Assembly: GCF_000428845.1 (NCBI RefSeq)
Contig: NZ_AUAS01000006.1
Location: 1 to 64,000 of the forward strand
Origin: Dyadobacter alkalitolerans DSM 23607
GTDB taxonomy: Bacteria; Bacteroidota; Bacteroidia; Cytophagales; Spirosomataceae
Direction of reading: 5' to 3'
Length of the DNA stretch: 64,000 nucleotides
In this document: positions 7,980-16,492 of the stretch, one piece after another
Layout of the letters: each line of letters starts with the position of its first letter
How positions within the stretch are numbered: position 1 is the first letter of the stretch
The notes under the pieces: model-generated
What the model was told of the DNA's origin: nothing
Database searches by the model: none
Seen by the model: the letters and a program-made list of their open reading frames with translations, nothing else
Made by a program: the position numbers and the translations under genes

Positions 7980-9302
7980 TTAAAACCCCCATTTTCTCAA
8001 TTTATGCCCTTTCACCGCATAAAAAACGAGATACAAATAGCAAGGCAGCAGCACCCAGTAAGCCTGCCGCACATCCAGCGTATCTGCAAAATAGCCGTAG
8101 AAAAGGGGCATAATGGCGTTTCCGCACAATCCCATGATCATGATGGAAGCGCCGAGCTTGGTAAATCTTCCCAGATCATCCAGCGCCAGCGGCCATATTC
8201 CTGCCCAAACAAGGGAATTTGCCAGACCAAGCAGCACCACAAACCAGATTGAAATGTCTGCCGTATGCCCCAGGAACACCAATTCACCTTTGGCAAAAAT
8301 GATCAGCAATGTAAAAATGGTCCCCAGCAATGTGCATATTCGGAGCGCCGTAACCTGACTAATGTATTTCGGAATGACGGTGATCCCGATCAAATACCCG
8401 CAAATGGTGCAAAAAAGCGTGTAGGAAGGGAAAACCTTCGCTTCTAGCAGATCAATGCCCATAGAATTGGCATAACCAATAATGGTGTCAATGGCGATCA
8501 CCTGCGTTCCCACGTGCAAAAAGATCGCTAATGCGCCCAGAATGAGGTGTGGAAACTGAAAAATACTTGTTTTACCCGCATTCGCAGTGGCCAAATGTTC
8601 ACTTTCATGCTCGGTGTCAATTTCCGGCAAGGGTGATTTGTAAACCAAAAAACCAAGGATAAACAGGAAGCTTCCCAGCCCAATGTAAGGGTTAATCACG
8701 CGCCGGATCAGCTCGTCCAATGCGGTGCTTCTTTCCACCTCGGTCATCGAGCTCAGTTGTTGGAACATCGCCGTGTCGGTAGGGCGGAGGATAACGGCTG
8801 CAAAAACGATGGGAGACAAAATCCCGGCTGCTTTATTGCAAATCCCCATGATGCTGATCCGCTGCGCTGCCCGTTCTTTTGCTCCGAGAATGGTAATGTA
8901 GGGATTAGCAGCAGTTTGTAAAATAGCCAGCCCAATTCCAATCGTAAACAATCCAAGCAGAAATATCTCATAAGTCCGCGACATAGCCGCAGGCACAAAA
9001 ATGAAGGCCCCCAAAGCCATCGCCCAAAATCCGAACATCATTCCCTTCTTAAAACCCACCGCCCTCAGCAAATAGGAAGAAGGCACAGACATCACGAAAT
9101 AGGCAATGTAAAAAGCAAACGCGACCAGATAAGCCTGGAAACTTGTCAGCTCGCAAGCGATTTTGAAATACGGAATAAGGATGGAATTCACCCAGGAAAC
9201 AAAGCCAAAGATGAAAAACATGAGCCCGATCAAAAAGATCGAGATCATCGTTTCCCGCTTCGTCAGGTTCTCTACCTTTATTGCTACGGAGGCGCTGCTC
9301 AT
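7980..9302 (-). CDS. nagP: FHS-family sugar/H+ symporter, likely for N-acetylglucosamine
   Basis: A 440-residue inner-membrane protein with about 12 hydrophobic segments. The signature QTAANPYITILG and the N-terminal FGFVSWVNSILIPYFK place it in the fucose-galactose-glucose-hexose (FHS) branch of the major facilitator superfamily. NagP, the GlcNAc permease of several marine and soil bacteria, belongs here, and the nagA and nagB genes directly downstream favour GlcNAc as substrate. The specificity is inferred from context. Upstream lies a 238-base gap full of short palindromes. Confidence 0.85.
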   Translation of the reverse strand: MSSASVAIKVENLTKRETMISIFLIGLMFFIFGFVSWVNSILIPYFKIACELTSFQAYLVAFAFYIAYFVMSVPSSYLLRAVGFKKGMMFGFWAMALGAFIFVPAAMSRTYEIFLLGLFTIGIGLAILQTAANPYITILGAKERAAQRISIMGICNKAAGILSPIVFAAVILRPTDTAMFQQLSSMTEVERSTALDELIRRVINPYIGLGSFLFILGFLVYKSPLPEIDTEHESEHLATANAGKTSIFQFPHLILGALAIFLHVGTQVIAIDTIIGYANSMGIDLLEAKVFPSYTLFCTICGYLIGITVIPKYISQVTALRICTLLGTIFTLLIIFAKGELVFLGHTADISIWFVVLLGLANSLVWAGIWPLALDDLGRFTKLGASIMIMGLCGNAIMPLFYGYFADTLDVRQAYWVLLPCYLYLVFYAVKGHKLRKWGF

Positions 9303-9320
9303 GTGTTCGTTGGCGTTAGG

Positions 9321-9539
9321 CCCTGGACTGAAGTCCGGGGTTATAAATCTTGATCCCCTGACGGGGATCCCTTTGTATTTGCCCTGGATTTTGATCCTTT
9401 AAACCCCAGATTGAAATCTGGGGCCATTTTACGTTTCTCCCCTGACGGGGATATTGCCATTATCCCCGTCAGGGGATTTTTATTTGCTTGCCCCAGATTT
9501 TAATCTGGGGGCTTAATAATCTCAGATTTAATCTGGGAT
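9321..9539. repeat. Cluster of short palindromes (REP-like)
   Basis: Within about 220 bases there are at least six short inverted repeats: 9321-9340 (GGACT/AGTCC), 9352-9369 (GATCCCC/GGGGATC), 9404-9423 and 9491-9510 (CCCCAGATT/AATCTGGGG), 9522-9539, and a larger hairpin 9438-9453 with 9461-9476 (16-base perfect arms). They fill the gap between two same-strand genes. Such mixed palindromes resemble repetitive extragenic elements; they may also attenuate readthrough into the transporter gene. Confidence 0.75.
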
Positions 9540-9540
9540 C

Positions 9541-10893
9541 CTAAATAGTTGGTTCCCAGCCCTTTTGATATTCTCTTTTCCAAAGCTTTTCAGCCTCTTT
9601 GTTGTTTTTAATGTGTCCGTTTGAGGAATCCACATTCAATGTCCCCCCGCTGCGGAAGGCGATGTTGCCGAGTTGCGCCAGCAGTGTGCTTTGGTGCCCG
9701 CCCACAATCTCAGAAGCCAGTGGCGTTCCTTTTTTGATCGCGTCAAAGAAGTTCTGGATATGCAATGCATCCAATCCCTGCGAAGGGTTCATTTTATTTC
9801 TCGGATCAATCACAAAGTCATTTTTCACTTCCTTAACCACCTTGTTATCAAGACCATATATCGTATAAGTGTTACCTTCGCCAATTTGAAGTGAACCATT
9901 TTCACCATAAAAAACAACACCTACGCTGCTGCCTTCGATGGTGCGACCGTTACAGCTTCGTCCTTCCCAGGTCATGGCCGTGTTATTATCAAATTCCAGA
10001 TTGATAACCTGCGTATCAGGCGTTTCCCAGTCATCTTTATAGCGGAAACGTCCGCCTGAGGAAGTAACACGGTTAGGATATTCCACTTGCAATCCCCAGC
10101 GCATCAGGTCCAGCATATGCGTGCCGTTGTTAAGCGCTTCGCCGGTTCCCCAGTTCCAAAGCCAGTGCCAGTTGTAATGGATCAGATTGTCCTTATAAGC
10201 ACGACGGGGTGCGGGACCTTGCCATAATTCATAGTCCAGCCAGGCAGGAACGGCAGTTTCTTTTCCCACGCCAATGGACGCCCTGTTATTGGTATACCAA
10301 CCCTTTACAAAATACGGGCGGCCAATCGCGCCACTATGGACTTCCTTAATCGCAGCCATCACATTCGGCCACGAACGGCGCTGGTTGCCCATTTGGATTA
10401 CATTCTTATATTTTTTCGCTGCCGCAATCAGCATTTCGCCTTCATTCGGATTGTGGCTGCATGGTTTTTCGAGGTAAACATGCTTTCCGGCCTTGGAAGC
10501 CAGAATTGCCGCAGGCGCATGCCAATGGTCCGGAGCGGCTATCACCAATGCGTCCATATCCTTATTTTCCAGTGCTTTCCGGAAGTCAGGCGTGTTCGCG
10601 GGCCTTGATTTTTGAATGTCGTTGACCGTATTGATGCACTTTTCCGCGGCTCTCGAATCGACATCCGAAATTGAAACAACTTCACAATTTGGCTGCAATG
10701 CATAGTTGGAAGAAAGTGCCAGTCCACGGCTGTTCACGCCCATAACGCCCACGCGAACTTTCTCGTTTGCGCCAATGATCTTCGCATAACTTTTTGGACT
10801 ATAACCCGGCAAAATGCCACCCACAGTCAGCAACGCACTACCAGCAAGCGTTTTCTTTAAAAAATCTCGTCTTTCGTTCGGAATATTTTTCAT
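9541..10893 (-). CDS. Tat-exported Gfo/Idh/MocA family protein
   Basis: A 450-residue protein with a twin-arginine type leader (RRDFLKKTLAGSALLTVGG, R8 R9). A Rossmann domain follows, with the dinucleotide loop GVMGVNSRG (49-57), APDHWH (120-125) and the family Lys in EKPCSHN (K143). The C-terminal half has WNWGTGEALNNGTHMLD, typical of the large periplasmic Gfo/Idh group. GH109 and related NAD-dependent glycosidases share this architecture, so a glycosidase acting on amino sugars is as plausible as an oxidoreductase. It lies 31 bases downstream of a second such gene, in the likely LacI-controlled operon. Confidence 0.8.
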   Translation of the reverse strand: MKNIPNERRDFLKKTLAGSALLTVGGILPGYSPKSYAKIIGANEKVRVGVMGVNSRGLALSSNYALQPNCEVVSISDVDSRAAEKCINTVNDIQKSRPANTPDFRKALENKDMDALVIAAPDHWHAPAAILASKAGKHVYLEKPCSHNPNEGEMLIAAAKKYKNVIQMGNQRRSWPNVMAAIKEVHSGAIGRPYFVKGWYTNNRASIGVGKETAVPAWLDYELWQGPAPRRAYKDNLIHYNWHWLWNWGTGEALNNGTHMLDLMRWGLQVEYPNRVTSSGGRFRYKDDWETPDTQVINLEFDNNTAMTWEGRSCNGRTIEGSSVGVVFYGENGSLQIGEGNTYTIYGLDNKVVKEVKNDFVIDPRNKMNPSQGLDALHIQNFFDAIKKGTPLASEIVGGHQSTLLAQLGNIAFRSGGTLNVDSSNGHIKNNKEAEKLWKREYQKGWEPTI

Positions 10894-10924
10894 ATCGTAT
10901 TGATGATTAAGGGATTTGGCTGAG

Positions 10925-11932
10925 TTACTTAGCAGACTTCCGCGCTTTATTCAGCACACTTTCCAACATAACGCTTTTTCCACCCTGGCGCTTACTTTCG
11001 TCGGCTGCTTCCATAAATGCGAAAATTTCAATCGTTTCCTGAGGTGTCACAGGCATTTCACCCGTTTTGAAATACTTAATAATGTCCACCAAAAGTGGCT
11101 CATAACCTGCATATGGGCCTAAAACTTTATTGCCGTCTTCTGTAAAAACCGTCCCGCCGTAATCATGTTTGCCAGTCCGCGTTCCCCGGAATGTGCCCGT
11201 GCGGCCATCGCCCCATATGCCTACCACAATGTCGGTGTTGGGTGTGCTTACGCGGGTTACGCTTTTGCAGCCTGTTCCCATGACGGTGTAAAGCGTTTCG
11301 ACACCATGAACGCCATACCAGAAAAAGTCAGGGTGTGTTTTTTCCAAAACCGCAGGGCTATATGTGTCAGCGCCCAAAACCTTGGCTTTGTCTATATTTT
11401 CAAGTCCTTTGATGTAACGTAGGGAAGAAGCCGAGAAAACAGGGATCTTGTATTTTTCAGCAGCATTATAAATCGCAATAGTGTCTGATAATGAGCCTGC
11501 TACTGGTTTGTCGATGAACATTCTTTTGCCAGCTTTGAAAACTTCCAAAGCTTGTTCCAGGTGCAACCGGCCATCATTGGTTTCCAGGAGGATCACATCC
11601 GTTTCTGCTAGTAATTCCTGGATCGAGCCAGTGATTTTGACGCCGAGCTTTTTGACTTCTTCAATGTAACCCGGAATGCGTTTTGTGCTGGATTCAATGT
11701 CCTTACTTCCTTGCGGATAGGCTGCTGTGACCTTGTAGCCGTCATAAACCGGGTCCGGCGTGGCAGCATTTAGTGCCTTTGTAAATGCAATGCTGTGAGA
11801 GGTGTCCAGGCCGATAATGCCCACCCGTTTTCCATCAGCAGGCCTGGCAATGGCAGGTAAATATTCCAGTAATCCGAGTCCCACGCCGGTCGCGACGGAT
11901 TTGAGAATGAAGTTTCTTCTGCTCAAATGCAT
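10925..11932 (-). CDS. Gfo/Idh/MocA family protein with Tat-like leader
   Basis: A 335-residue protein beginning SRRNFILKSVATGVGLGLLE, a Tat-type leader (R5 R6). GIIGLDTSHSIAF (38-50) is the cofactor-binding loop and DKPVAG (K142) carries the family Lys. The loop departs from the usual GxGxxG (LDTSH). It is the first structural gene downstream of the LacI-type regulator and of the operator at 11981-11994. Substrate and reaction are not evident; a periplasmic sugar dehydrogenase or an NAD-dependent lyase or glycosidase would fit. Confidence 0.75.
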   Translation of the reverse strand: MHLSRRNFILKSVATGVGLGLLEYLPAIARPADGKRVGIIGLDTSHSIAFTKALNAATPDPVYDGYKVTAAYPQGSKDIESSTKRIPGYIEEVKKLGVKITGSIQELLAETDVILLETNDGRLHLEQALEVFKAGKRMFIDKPVAGSLSDTIAIYNAAEKYKIPVFSASSLRYIKGLENIDKAKVLGADTYSPAVLEKTHPDFFWYGVHGVETLYTVMGTGCKSVTRVSTPNTDIVVGIWGDGRTGTFRGTRTGKHDYGGTVFTEDGNKVLGPYAGYEPLLVDIIKYFKTGEMPVTPQETIEIFAFMEAADESKRQGGKSVMLESVLNKARKSAK

Positions 11933-11980
11933 ATACTTATTATAAAGTGTTTAGGAATAGTCGGTCCGAAAAAGTCGTTT

Positions 11981-12010
11981 CGGGCACGTACCCGTAAATA
12001 TACAAACATA
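11981..12010 (-). promoter_or_regulatory. Promoter -7 box with LacI-type operator
   Basis: On the minus strand 12010-12003 reads TATGTTTG, a perfect match to the Bacteroidota -7 consensus TAnnTTTG. Just downstream, 11981-11994 reads CGGGCACGTACCCG (plus strand), a near-perfect palindrome with a central CG, as expected for LacI-family operators. It would cover the transcription start of the Gfo/Idh-nag genes. The regulator is encoded immediately upstream. No convincing TTTG at -33 was found: the nearest TTG is 22 bases away from the -7 box. Confidence 0.55.
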
Positions 12011-12104
12011 TTTTTATTAACAACTCACTGTGCAATTTGATAATAAATTATTTTGAACAAGTTAGAAAACGAAAGATTTTATACTGTGTTTGGCTGAATA
12101 GTGA

Positions 12105-13163
12105 TCAATTCTGATAAAACGCCTGATTCTCTTTTGTAATGATGTCAATTGGCATAAAATGTACCTTTTCAACAGGCGCGCCGAGGACCAAAGTTTGGTA
12201 TAAGGCCATTAACCCCCGGTAACCCTGCTCCTCAGGTTTGTGGCATATCAGAAAATCAATCAACCCTTCATCTAAAAAGCGAATGTTCTCTTTAAGGAAA
12301 TCATAGCCAATTAAAGAAATGTCTGTTCGATTGTCTTTTTCGAGAAAGGAAGCCACGGCGGAAACGCGTGAATTGGTTACAAAAATAGCCTCAATATGCT
12401 CGTGCGTGTGCAGCATGCGTTTCAGGTCTCTTGTCACGGAAAGGTTATCCGTATCCTTAAGGTCCATCCGAATGATCTCGCCAGGCAAGTTATGATCTTT
12501 GAAATAAGACCTGAAACCCTCTTCGATCTGCAAATAATTGTAAGTATCCGTGTCTCTCGAAATATTGACAACCAGCACTTTGTGATTTTCTTTTAAGCGG
12601 TAAGTCAGCAATTTGGCCCCTACATAGCCGCTTTGGAATAGATGAGGGCCGATATAGGTCAGGTTATCCTGGTCCGGAATGTCGGAATCGATGAAGGCAA
12701 ACGGAATTTTCAGTTTGGTACATTCAGCCGCAAAACCACGCGCTTCCTCTACAAAGGAAGGGGCAAGCAAAACACCATGAAAAGTGCCCGCCAGAATTAA
12801 TTTCGTCTGTTCGTTGAAAGAATTATGGTCATTTAAATCAAAGAGAAATGTGCTCACCTGAACGCCATATTTTTTGATCTCCTGCTGCGCCCGGACGATC
12901 CCTTTAAGCGGCGCTTCCCAGAAGTCTGTCTCGGCAGATACCTTCGGAAGCAGCACAGCCAGGGAAATGATTTTGCGTGAAGCCAGCCGACTTGCTAATA
13001 TATTAGGTTGATAATCAAGTTCTTTAATGATCTCATTGATCTTCTTTTTGGTTTTTTCAGAAACGCCGGTGCGGTTGTGAATGACCCTGTCTACTGTTGC
13101 AATCGAAACATTGGCCCGCCGCGCGATTTCCTTCACGCCGAAATAAGTATTGTCTTTCTCCAT
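12105..13163 (-). CDS. LacI-family transcriptional regulator
   Basis: A 352-residue repressor-type protein. The N-terminal helix-turn-helix (8-55: VKEIARRANVSIATVDRVIHNR) and the hinge region NILASRLAS (54-62) are followed by a periplasmic-binding-protein-like effector domain. VDRV in place of the common VSRV is typical of a LacI subgroup in Bacteroidota that responds to sugars. It heads the minus-strand amino-sugar locus, and a matching operator lies 3' of the gene at 11981-11994. The effector is probably a sugar or sugar phosphate handled by the downstream genes (inference). Confidence 0.88.
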   Translation of the reverse strand: MEKDNTYFGVKEIARRANVSIATVDRVIHNRTGVSEKTKKKINEIIKELDYQPNILASRLASRKIISLAVLLPKVSAETDFWEAPLKGIVRAQQEIKKYGVQVSTFLFDLNDHNSFNEQTKLILAGTFHGVLLAPSFVEEARGFAAECTKLKIPFAFIDSDIPDQDNLTYIGPHLFQSGYVGAKLLTYRLKENHKVLVVNISRDTDTYNYLQIEEGFRSYFKDHNLPGEIIRMDLKDTDNLSVTRDLKRMLHTHEHIEAIFVTNSRVSAVASFLEKDNRTDISLIGYDFLKENIRFLDEGLIDFLICHKPEEQGYRGLMALYQTLVLGAPVEKVHFMPIDIITKENQAFYQN

Positions 13164-13275
13164 CCGGGAAGTTAACTATTGGTAGATGTGCAAAGAAGTT
13201 TTATTTGAAAAAATCTACCTGTTGGTTAAGTATTATTGCTTTCGCCTGTTGTTTGTTTGATTTTAATATCTTTAT

Positions 13276-13307
13276 TTTGTCTATCAAGTAAGTAGATTAT
13301 ACTTTCA
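13276..13307 (+). promoter_or_regulatory. Candidate promoter of the sulfatase transcript
   Basis: TTTG at 13276-13279 and TACTTTCA at 13300-13307 are separated by 20 bases, the usual spacing of Bacteroidota -33 and -7 elements. The -7 box departs from TAnnTTTG at two positions. A start near 13313 would give a leader of about 200 nt that contains the hairpin at 13337-13433. Confidence 0.35.
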
Positions 13308-13336
13308 AGGTCGCATTCAGGATAGATGTTATTGAA

Positions 13337-13433
13337 CCCTGATACCCTATGAGACAGCTCAGGTCCGACTTGCCGGAATTTTCGGTGGTTGTCAATTCAT
13401 GCCAGTCGTCTGTGCTGTCGTAGGGTATCAGGG
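13337..13433. other. Long imperfect hairpin in the 346-base gap upstream of the sulfatase gene
   Basis: The only gene-free stretch above 300 bases (13164-13509) holds this element. The left arm 13337-13358 (CCCTGATACCCTATGAGACA) and the right arm 13414-13433 (GCTGTCGTAGGGTATCAGGG) pair over about 20 bases with a two-base bulge. About 55 bases lie between, with further weak pairing. It could be a 5'-leader structure, a small RNA or a MITE. No T-run follows, so it is not a standard terminator. I matched it to no known riboswitch. Confidence 0.6.
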
Positions 13434-13509
13434 CAAAGATAGCCGCCGATTTTCAAGTATTCCTGCGGTTGCAATGTCTTTTGGAGTATATCAAATATAG
13501 GAGTAAATA

Positions 13510-14964
13510 ATGAAAAACGTTATTGCACTGTTTTGCTGCTTGCTAATTCTGTTCCCGGGAGCGCATTTACAAGCCCAGACGCCAGCTACAAAAACAGTTC
13601 GTCCAAATATCATTTTCATCCTCGCCGATGACCTCGGTTATGGCGATGTCGGATTTAACGGACAAAAACTCATCAGAACCCCCAACATTGACCGCCTGGC
13701 CCGCGAAGGGATGATTTTTAATCAATTTTATGCAGGAACTTCCGTTTGCGCACCTTCCCGATCTTCCTTATTAACCGGCCAGCATACCGGGCATACCTAT
13801 ATAAGAGGAAATAAATCCGTTTTACCCGAGGGACAGCAACCCATCGCAGATTCCGTACTGACCGTTGCCGAAATTTTGCAAAAAGCCGGTTACGTCACCG
13901 GTGCGTTCGGTAAATGGGGGCTTGGGCCAGTCGGCTCCGAGGGAGATCCTAACAAACAAGGTTTTAATCAGTTCTACGGCTACAATTGCCAAAGTCTGGC
14001 ACATCGTTACTACCCGGATCATCTTTGGGATAACGCTAAAAGAATTGTTCTTGAAGCAAACAAAAATCTGCTCTATAATAAGGACTACGCACCTGATCTG
14101 ATTCAAAAAAAAGCATTGGATTTTATGGATACCAGGGATGGCAAACAACCGTTTTTCCTGTTCTTGCCATATATTCTGCCTCATGCAGAGCTGATTGTGC
14201 CTGACGACAGTATCTTCCAATCTTATAAAGGCAAGTTTGAAGAGAAATTTCACCGTGGAGCGGATTATGGCTCCAATGCAAAAAGTGGCGGTTATACATC
14301 TCAGGAATTTCCCCGCGCCACATTCGCTGCTATGGTCACGCGTCTGGATCTTTATGTGGGGCAGGTTTTGGATAAATTAAAAGAAAAAGGACTGGACAAG
14401 AGTACGCTTGTCATATTCACCAGCGACAATGGTCCGCATGTAGAAGGCGGTGCTGATCCCAAATTTTTCAGAAGCAGTGGCGGTTTCCGGGGTGTAAAGC
14501 GTGATTTGTACGAGGGTGGGGTTAGGGAGCCGTTCGCCGCACGCTGGCCGGGCGTAATCAAACCGGGTTCGAAAAGTGATTTTATAGGCGCATTCTGGGA
14601 CATTCTGCCCACCTTCACCGAACTCGCCCAGGCACAAACGCCGCGAAACATTGACGGCATTTCCTTCACAGATGCACTAAAAGGCAAGCCTACCCAGAAA
14701 AAGCACGATTATTTATATTGGGAATTCCACGAGCAAGGCGGCAGGCAGGCTGTGCGGCAAGGAAACTGGAAAGCCATCAGGTTAAAAGCTGCCGGGAACC
14801 CGGATGCGTTGGTAGAGCTATACGACCTCTCCAAAGACCCAGGCGAAACCACAAACCTAACCCCTCAATTCCCCGAAAAAGCAAAAGAGTTAGGCCAGAT
14901 CATGAACAAAGCACACGTGTCATCTGCGTTATTCCCGTTTGGAAGTCTGGTGACGAATGAGTGA
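13510..14964 (+). CDS. Arylsulfatase-type sulfatase, secreted
   Basis: The 484 residues start with a signal peptide (to about residue 23, LQAQ). The N-terminal metal ligands are the Asp pair in ILADDLGYGD (D40, D41). The sulfatase signature CAPSRSSLLTG (C80) is of the Cys type, so C80 should be converted to formylglycine. TSDNGPH supplies the further metal site. It hydrolyses sulfate esters, probably of a glycan, in the periplasm. No maturase gene is visible here. It is transcribed away from the lacI gene and may serve the same substrate. Confidence 0.9.
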   Translation: MKNVIALFCCLLILFPGAHLQAQTPATKTVRPNIIFILADDLGYGDVGFNGQKLIRTPNIDRLAREGMIFNQFYAGTSVCAPSRSSLLTGQHTGHTYIRGNKSVLPEGQQPIADSVLTVAEILQKAGYVTGAFGKWGLGPVGSEGDPNKQGFNQFYGYNCQSLAHRYYPDHLWDNAKRIVLEANKNLLYNKDYAPDLIQKKALDFMDTRDGKQPFFLFLPYILPHAELIVPDDSIFQSYKGKFEEKFHRGADYGSNAKSGGYTSQEFPRATFAAMVTRLDLYVGQVLDKLKEKGLDKSTLVIFTSDNGPHVEGGADPKFFRSSGGFRGVKRDLYEGGVREPFAARWPGVIKPGSKSDFIGAFWDILPTFTELAQAQTPRNIDGISFTDALKGKPTQKKHDYLYWEFHEQGGRQAVRQGNWKAIRLKAAGNPDALVELYDLSKDPGETTNLTPQFPEKAKELGQIMNKAHVSSALFPFGSLVTNE

Positions 14965-15009
14965 CAAGCTGATCATTATCCAGTGCCATTTTCGTTACAC
15001 CAGATAAAT

Positions 15010-15717
15010 TCAGGGAACATAAGTCACTTGCAAGACCCAGCCTTGGGAGCCGTCGGCATTGGAGCGTTGCCAGCCAACGGATACGGGTAAATGTTTCAGG
15101 AAATAGATGCCGACACCAGCGGAAAGCTGGCCTTTGGAATGCGTGCCCGAAAGCCAATCGGCGAGTAAATGGATTTTTTCATACCAAATGCCGGCGTCAA
15201 GTCCCAGCTGCACACCCTCGATCGGGCCTTCACCCAGGTATCCATTGTTTGCCAGATAACCGCCGGCCGCTAATTTATAATGATCGTCTGCAAGCGATGC
15301 TGCCAAATTGGTGTATGTAAAATAAACCAAGTGCTTTTTATGGGCAAGATTTGACCCGATCAAGCCCCCAATTCCGATTCCCAGCACTTTGTTGATCTTA
15401 AATAATTTCTGCGTATTGACGAGAAGTAAAGGCGCATACGGTTCAACTACACTGGAATCGTTGTGGACAAAGTGATGTGAAGCCGGTTCATAATTTACAT
15501 TAAACACATTGACCCCCACTTCCCAAAATTTCCCAAGCCCGTAAGTTGCAGTGGTTGTGGAATTAATAACGTCTTGGATTTCAAATTGCTGCTGAAAACT
15601 AAGCTTGTTCTTTTCAGTAATCTCGGACGAGGAAACATTAAAAATAGTAAGCTGCGCAAAAGAGCTCGTCGCTGAAAAAGTTAATGCAAAGAAGAAGAAG
15701 TAAATCGTTTTGATCAT
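15010..15717 (-). CDS. Secreted beta-rich protein, probable outer-membrane barrel
   Basis: A 235-residue protein with a clear signal peptide (MIKTIYFFFFALTFSATSSFAQ). The mature part alternates hydrophobic and polar residues, is rich in Gly and Tyr, and ends in a strand (QGWVLQVTYVP). This suggests a small outer-membrane barrel. I recognise no family. It is convergent with the sulfatase, with only 45 bases between their stops and no obvious terminator. Confidence 0.6.
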   Translation of the reverse strand: MIKTIYFFFFALTFSATSSFAQLTIFNVSSSEITEKNKLSFQQQFEIQDVINSTTTATYGLGKFWEVGVNVFNVNYEPASHHFVHNDSSVVEPYAPLLLVNTQKLFKINKVLGIGIGGLIGSNLAHKKHLVYFTYTNLAASLADDHYKLAAGGYLANNGYLGEGPIEGVQLGLDAGIWYEKIHLLADWLSGTHSKGQLSAGVGIYFLKHLPVSVGWQRSNADGSQGWVLQVTYVP

Positions 15718-15789
15718 GTGGATAGGATAAATATTCTTAACAGGAATAAAAAATCCTTGCCAGTGCGTATACAGCTAGGAACGGAGCCG

Positions 15790-16203
15790 CTATATTTTTT
15801 GTAGAAATTCAGAGATAGTCAATATTTCCGTTCCCTTCATGTTTCTAATGTCCAGTAGGTCACTGTCACCTGTCAGCAAATAGTCAGCCTTGCCATCTAT
15901 TGCGAGCGAAAGCAAAAAGTTATCCTTGGGGTCCCGACATTCCGTGGTAAGGGTTGTGACCTGAACGAAATCGGCATACTCTTCTATTGTTTCCAATATT
16001 GCTTCCAAATCGTCGGGAGAAAAGTACTTCGTGAATTTTGGGCGGCCTGCAACTTGTAAGAATTCCTGCATGAGTTCTGCGCTGAAAACCAAGCGACATT
16101 TGCCTGAGAAGAGGATTTTGTCAAGCTTCGAAAAGTCTTTTGAAATGAGGAAACTGATCCAAAGATTTGTGTCTAATATTATCTTTCCGGGCTTATTTCT
16201 CAT
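15790..16203 (-). CDS. PIN-domain toxin (putative RNase)
   Basis: A 137-residue PIN-fold protein. The acidic metal-binding residues are recognisable: D11 in ILDTNLWISFL, E47, D94 in DPKDNFLL and D113/D115 in LLTGDSDLL. This matches the 'putative toxin-antitoxin system toxin component, PIN family' group, related to VapC, which cleave RNA. The start overlaps the upstream antitoxin gene by 11 bases, so they are one operon. Confidence 0.85.
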   Translation of the reverse strand: MRNKPGKIILDTNLWISFLISKDFSKLDKILFSGKCRLVFSAELMQEFLQVAGRPKFTKYFSPDDLEAILETIEEYADFVQVTTLTTECRDPKDNFLLSLAIDGKADYLLTGDSDLLDIRNMKGTEILTISEFLQKI

Positions 16204-16411
16204 ATCGTTTGCTACGTACCATTTCTACTTCCCTGGTGATTTCATCCATATTGGGAACTGATTTGTTTTTAGAACGCAGTCGTTTGAGTAATGAAGCAAA
16301 ACCAGCATTACGCGGTTTTTCAATTGCTATCAGGTTAAGATCAGCCAGATCTTTAAGCAATTTCGTTGCTTTTGGATTCAGTATGTTGATTCTTAATGTT
16401 GTCATTCTCAA
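16193..16411 (-). CDS. Antitoxin partner of the PIN toxin
   Basis: A 72-residue, highly charged protein (NILNPKATKLLKDLADLNLI) directly upstream of and overlapping the PIN toxin gene. Position, size and composition are those of a Bacteroidota antitoxin. I could not assign it to a DNA-binding class. A second ATG at residue 3 (16405) may be the real start. Confidence 0.7.
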   Translation of the reverse strand: MRMTTLRINILNPKATKLLKDLADLNLIAIEKPRNAGFASLLKRLRSKNKSVPNMDEITREVEMVRSKRYEK

Positions 16412-16492
16412 ATTTAATCAAAAATTCAAACCTTGCCTACATTTGAGCATTACATGCTAAGACTTCTAAGTTTCCCATCCTGGAAAGTAATA

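Noticed and set aside
13337..13433. Signal-recognition-particle RNA or 6S RNA
   Set aside because: The GGAAGGAGCAGC-type tetraloop of SRP RNA is missing and the element is too short and lacks the open bubble of 6S RNA.
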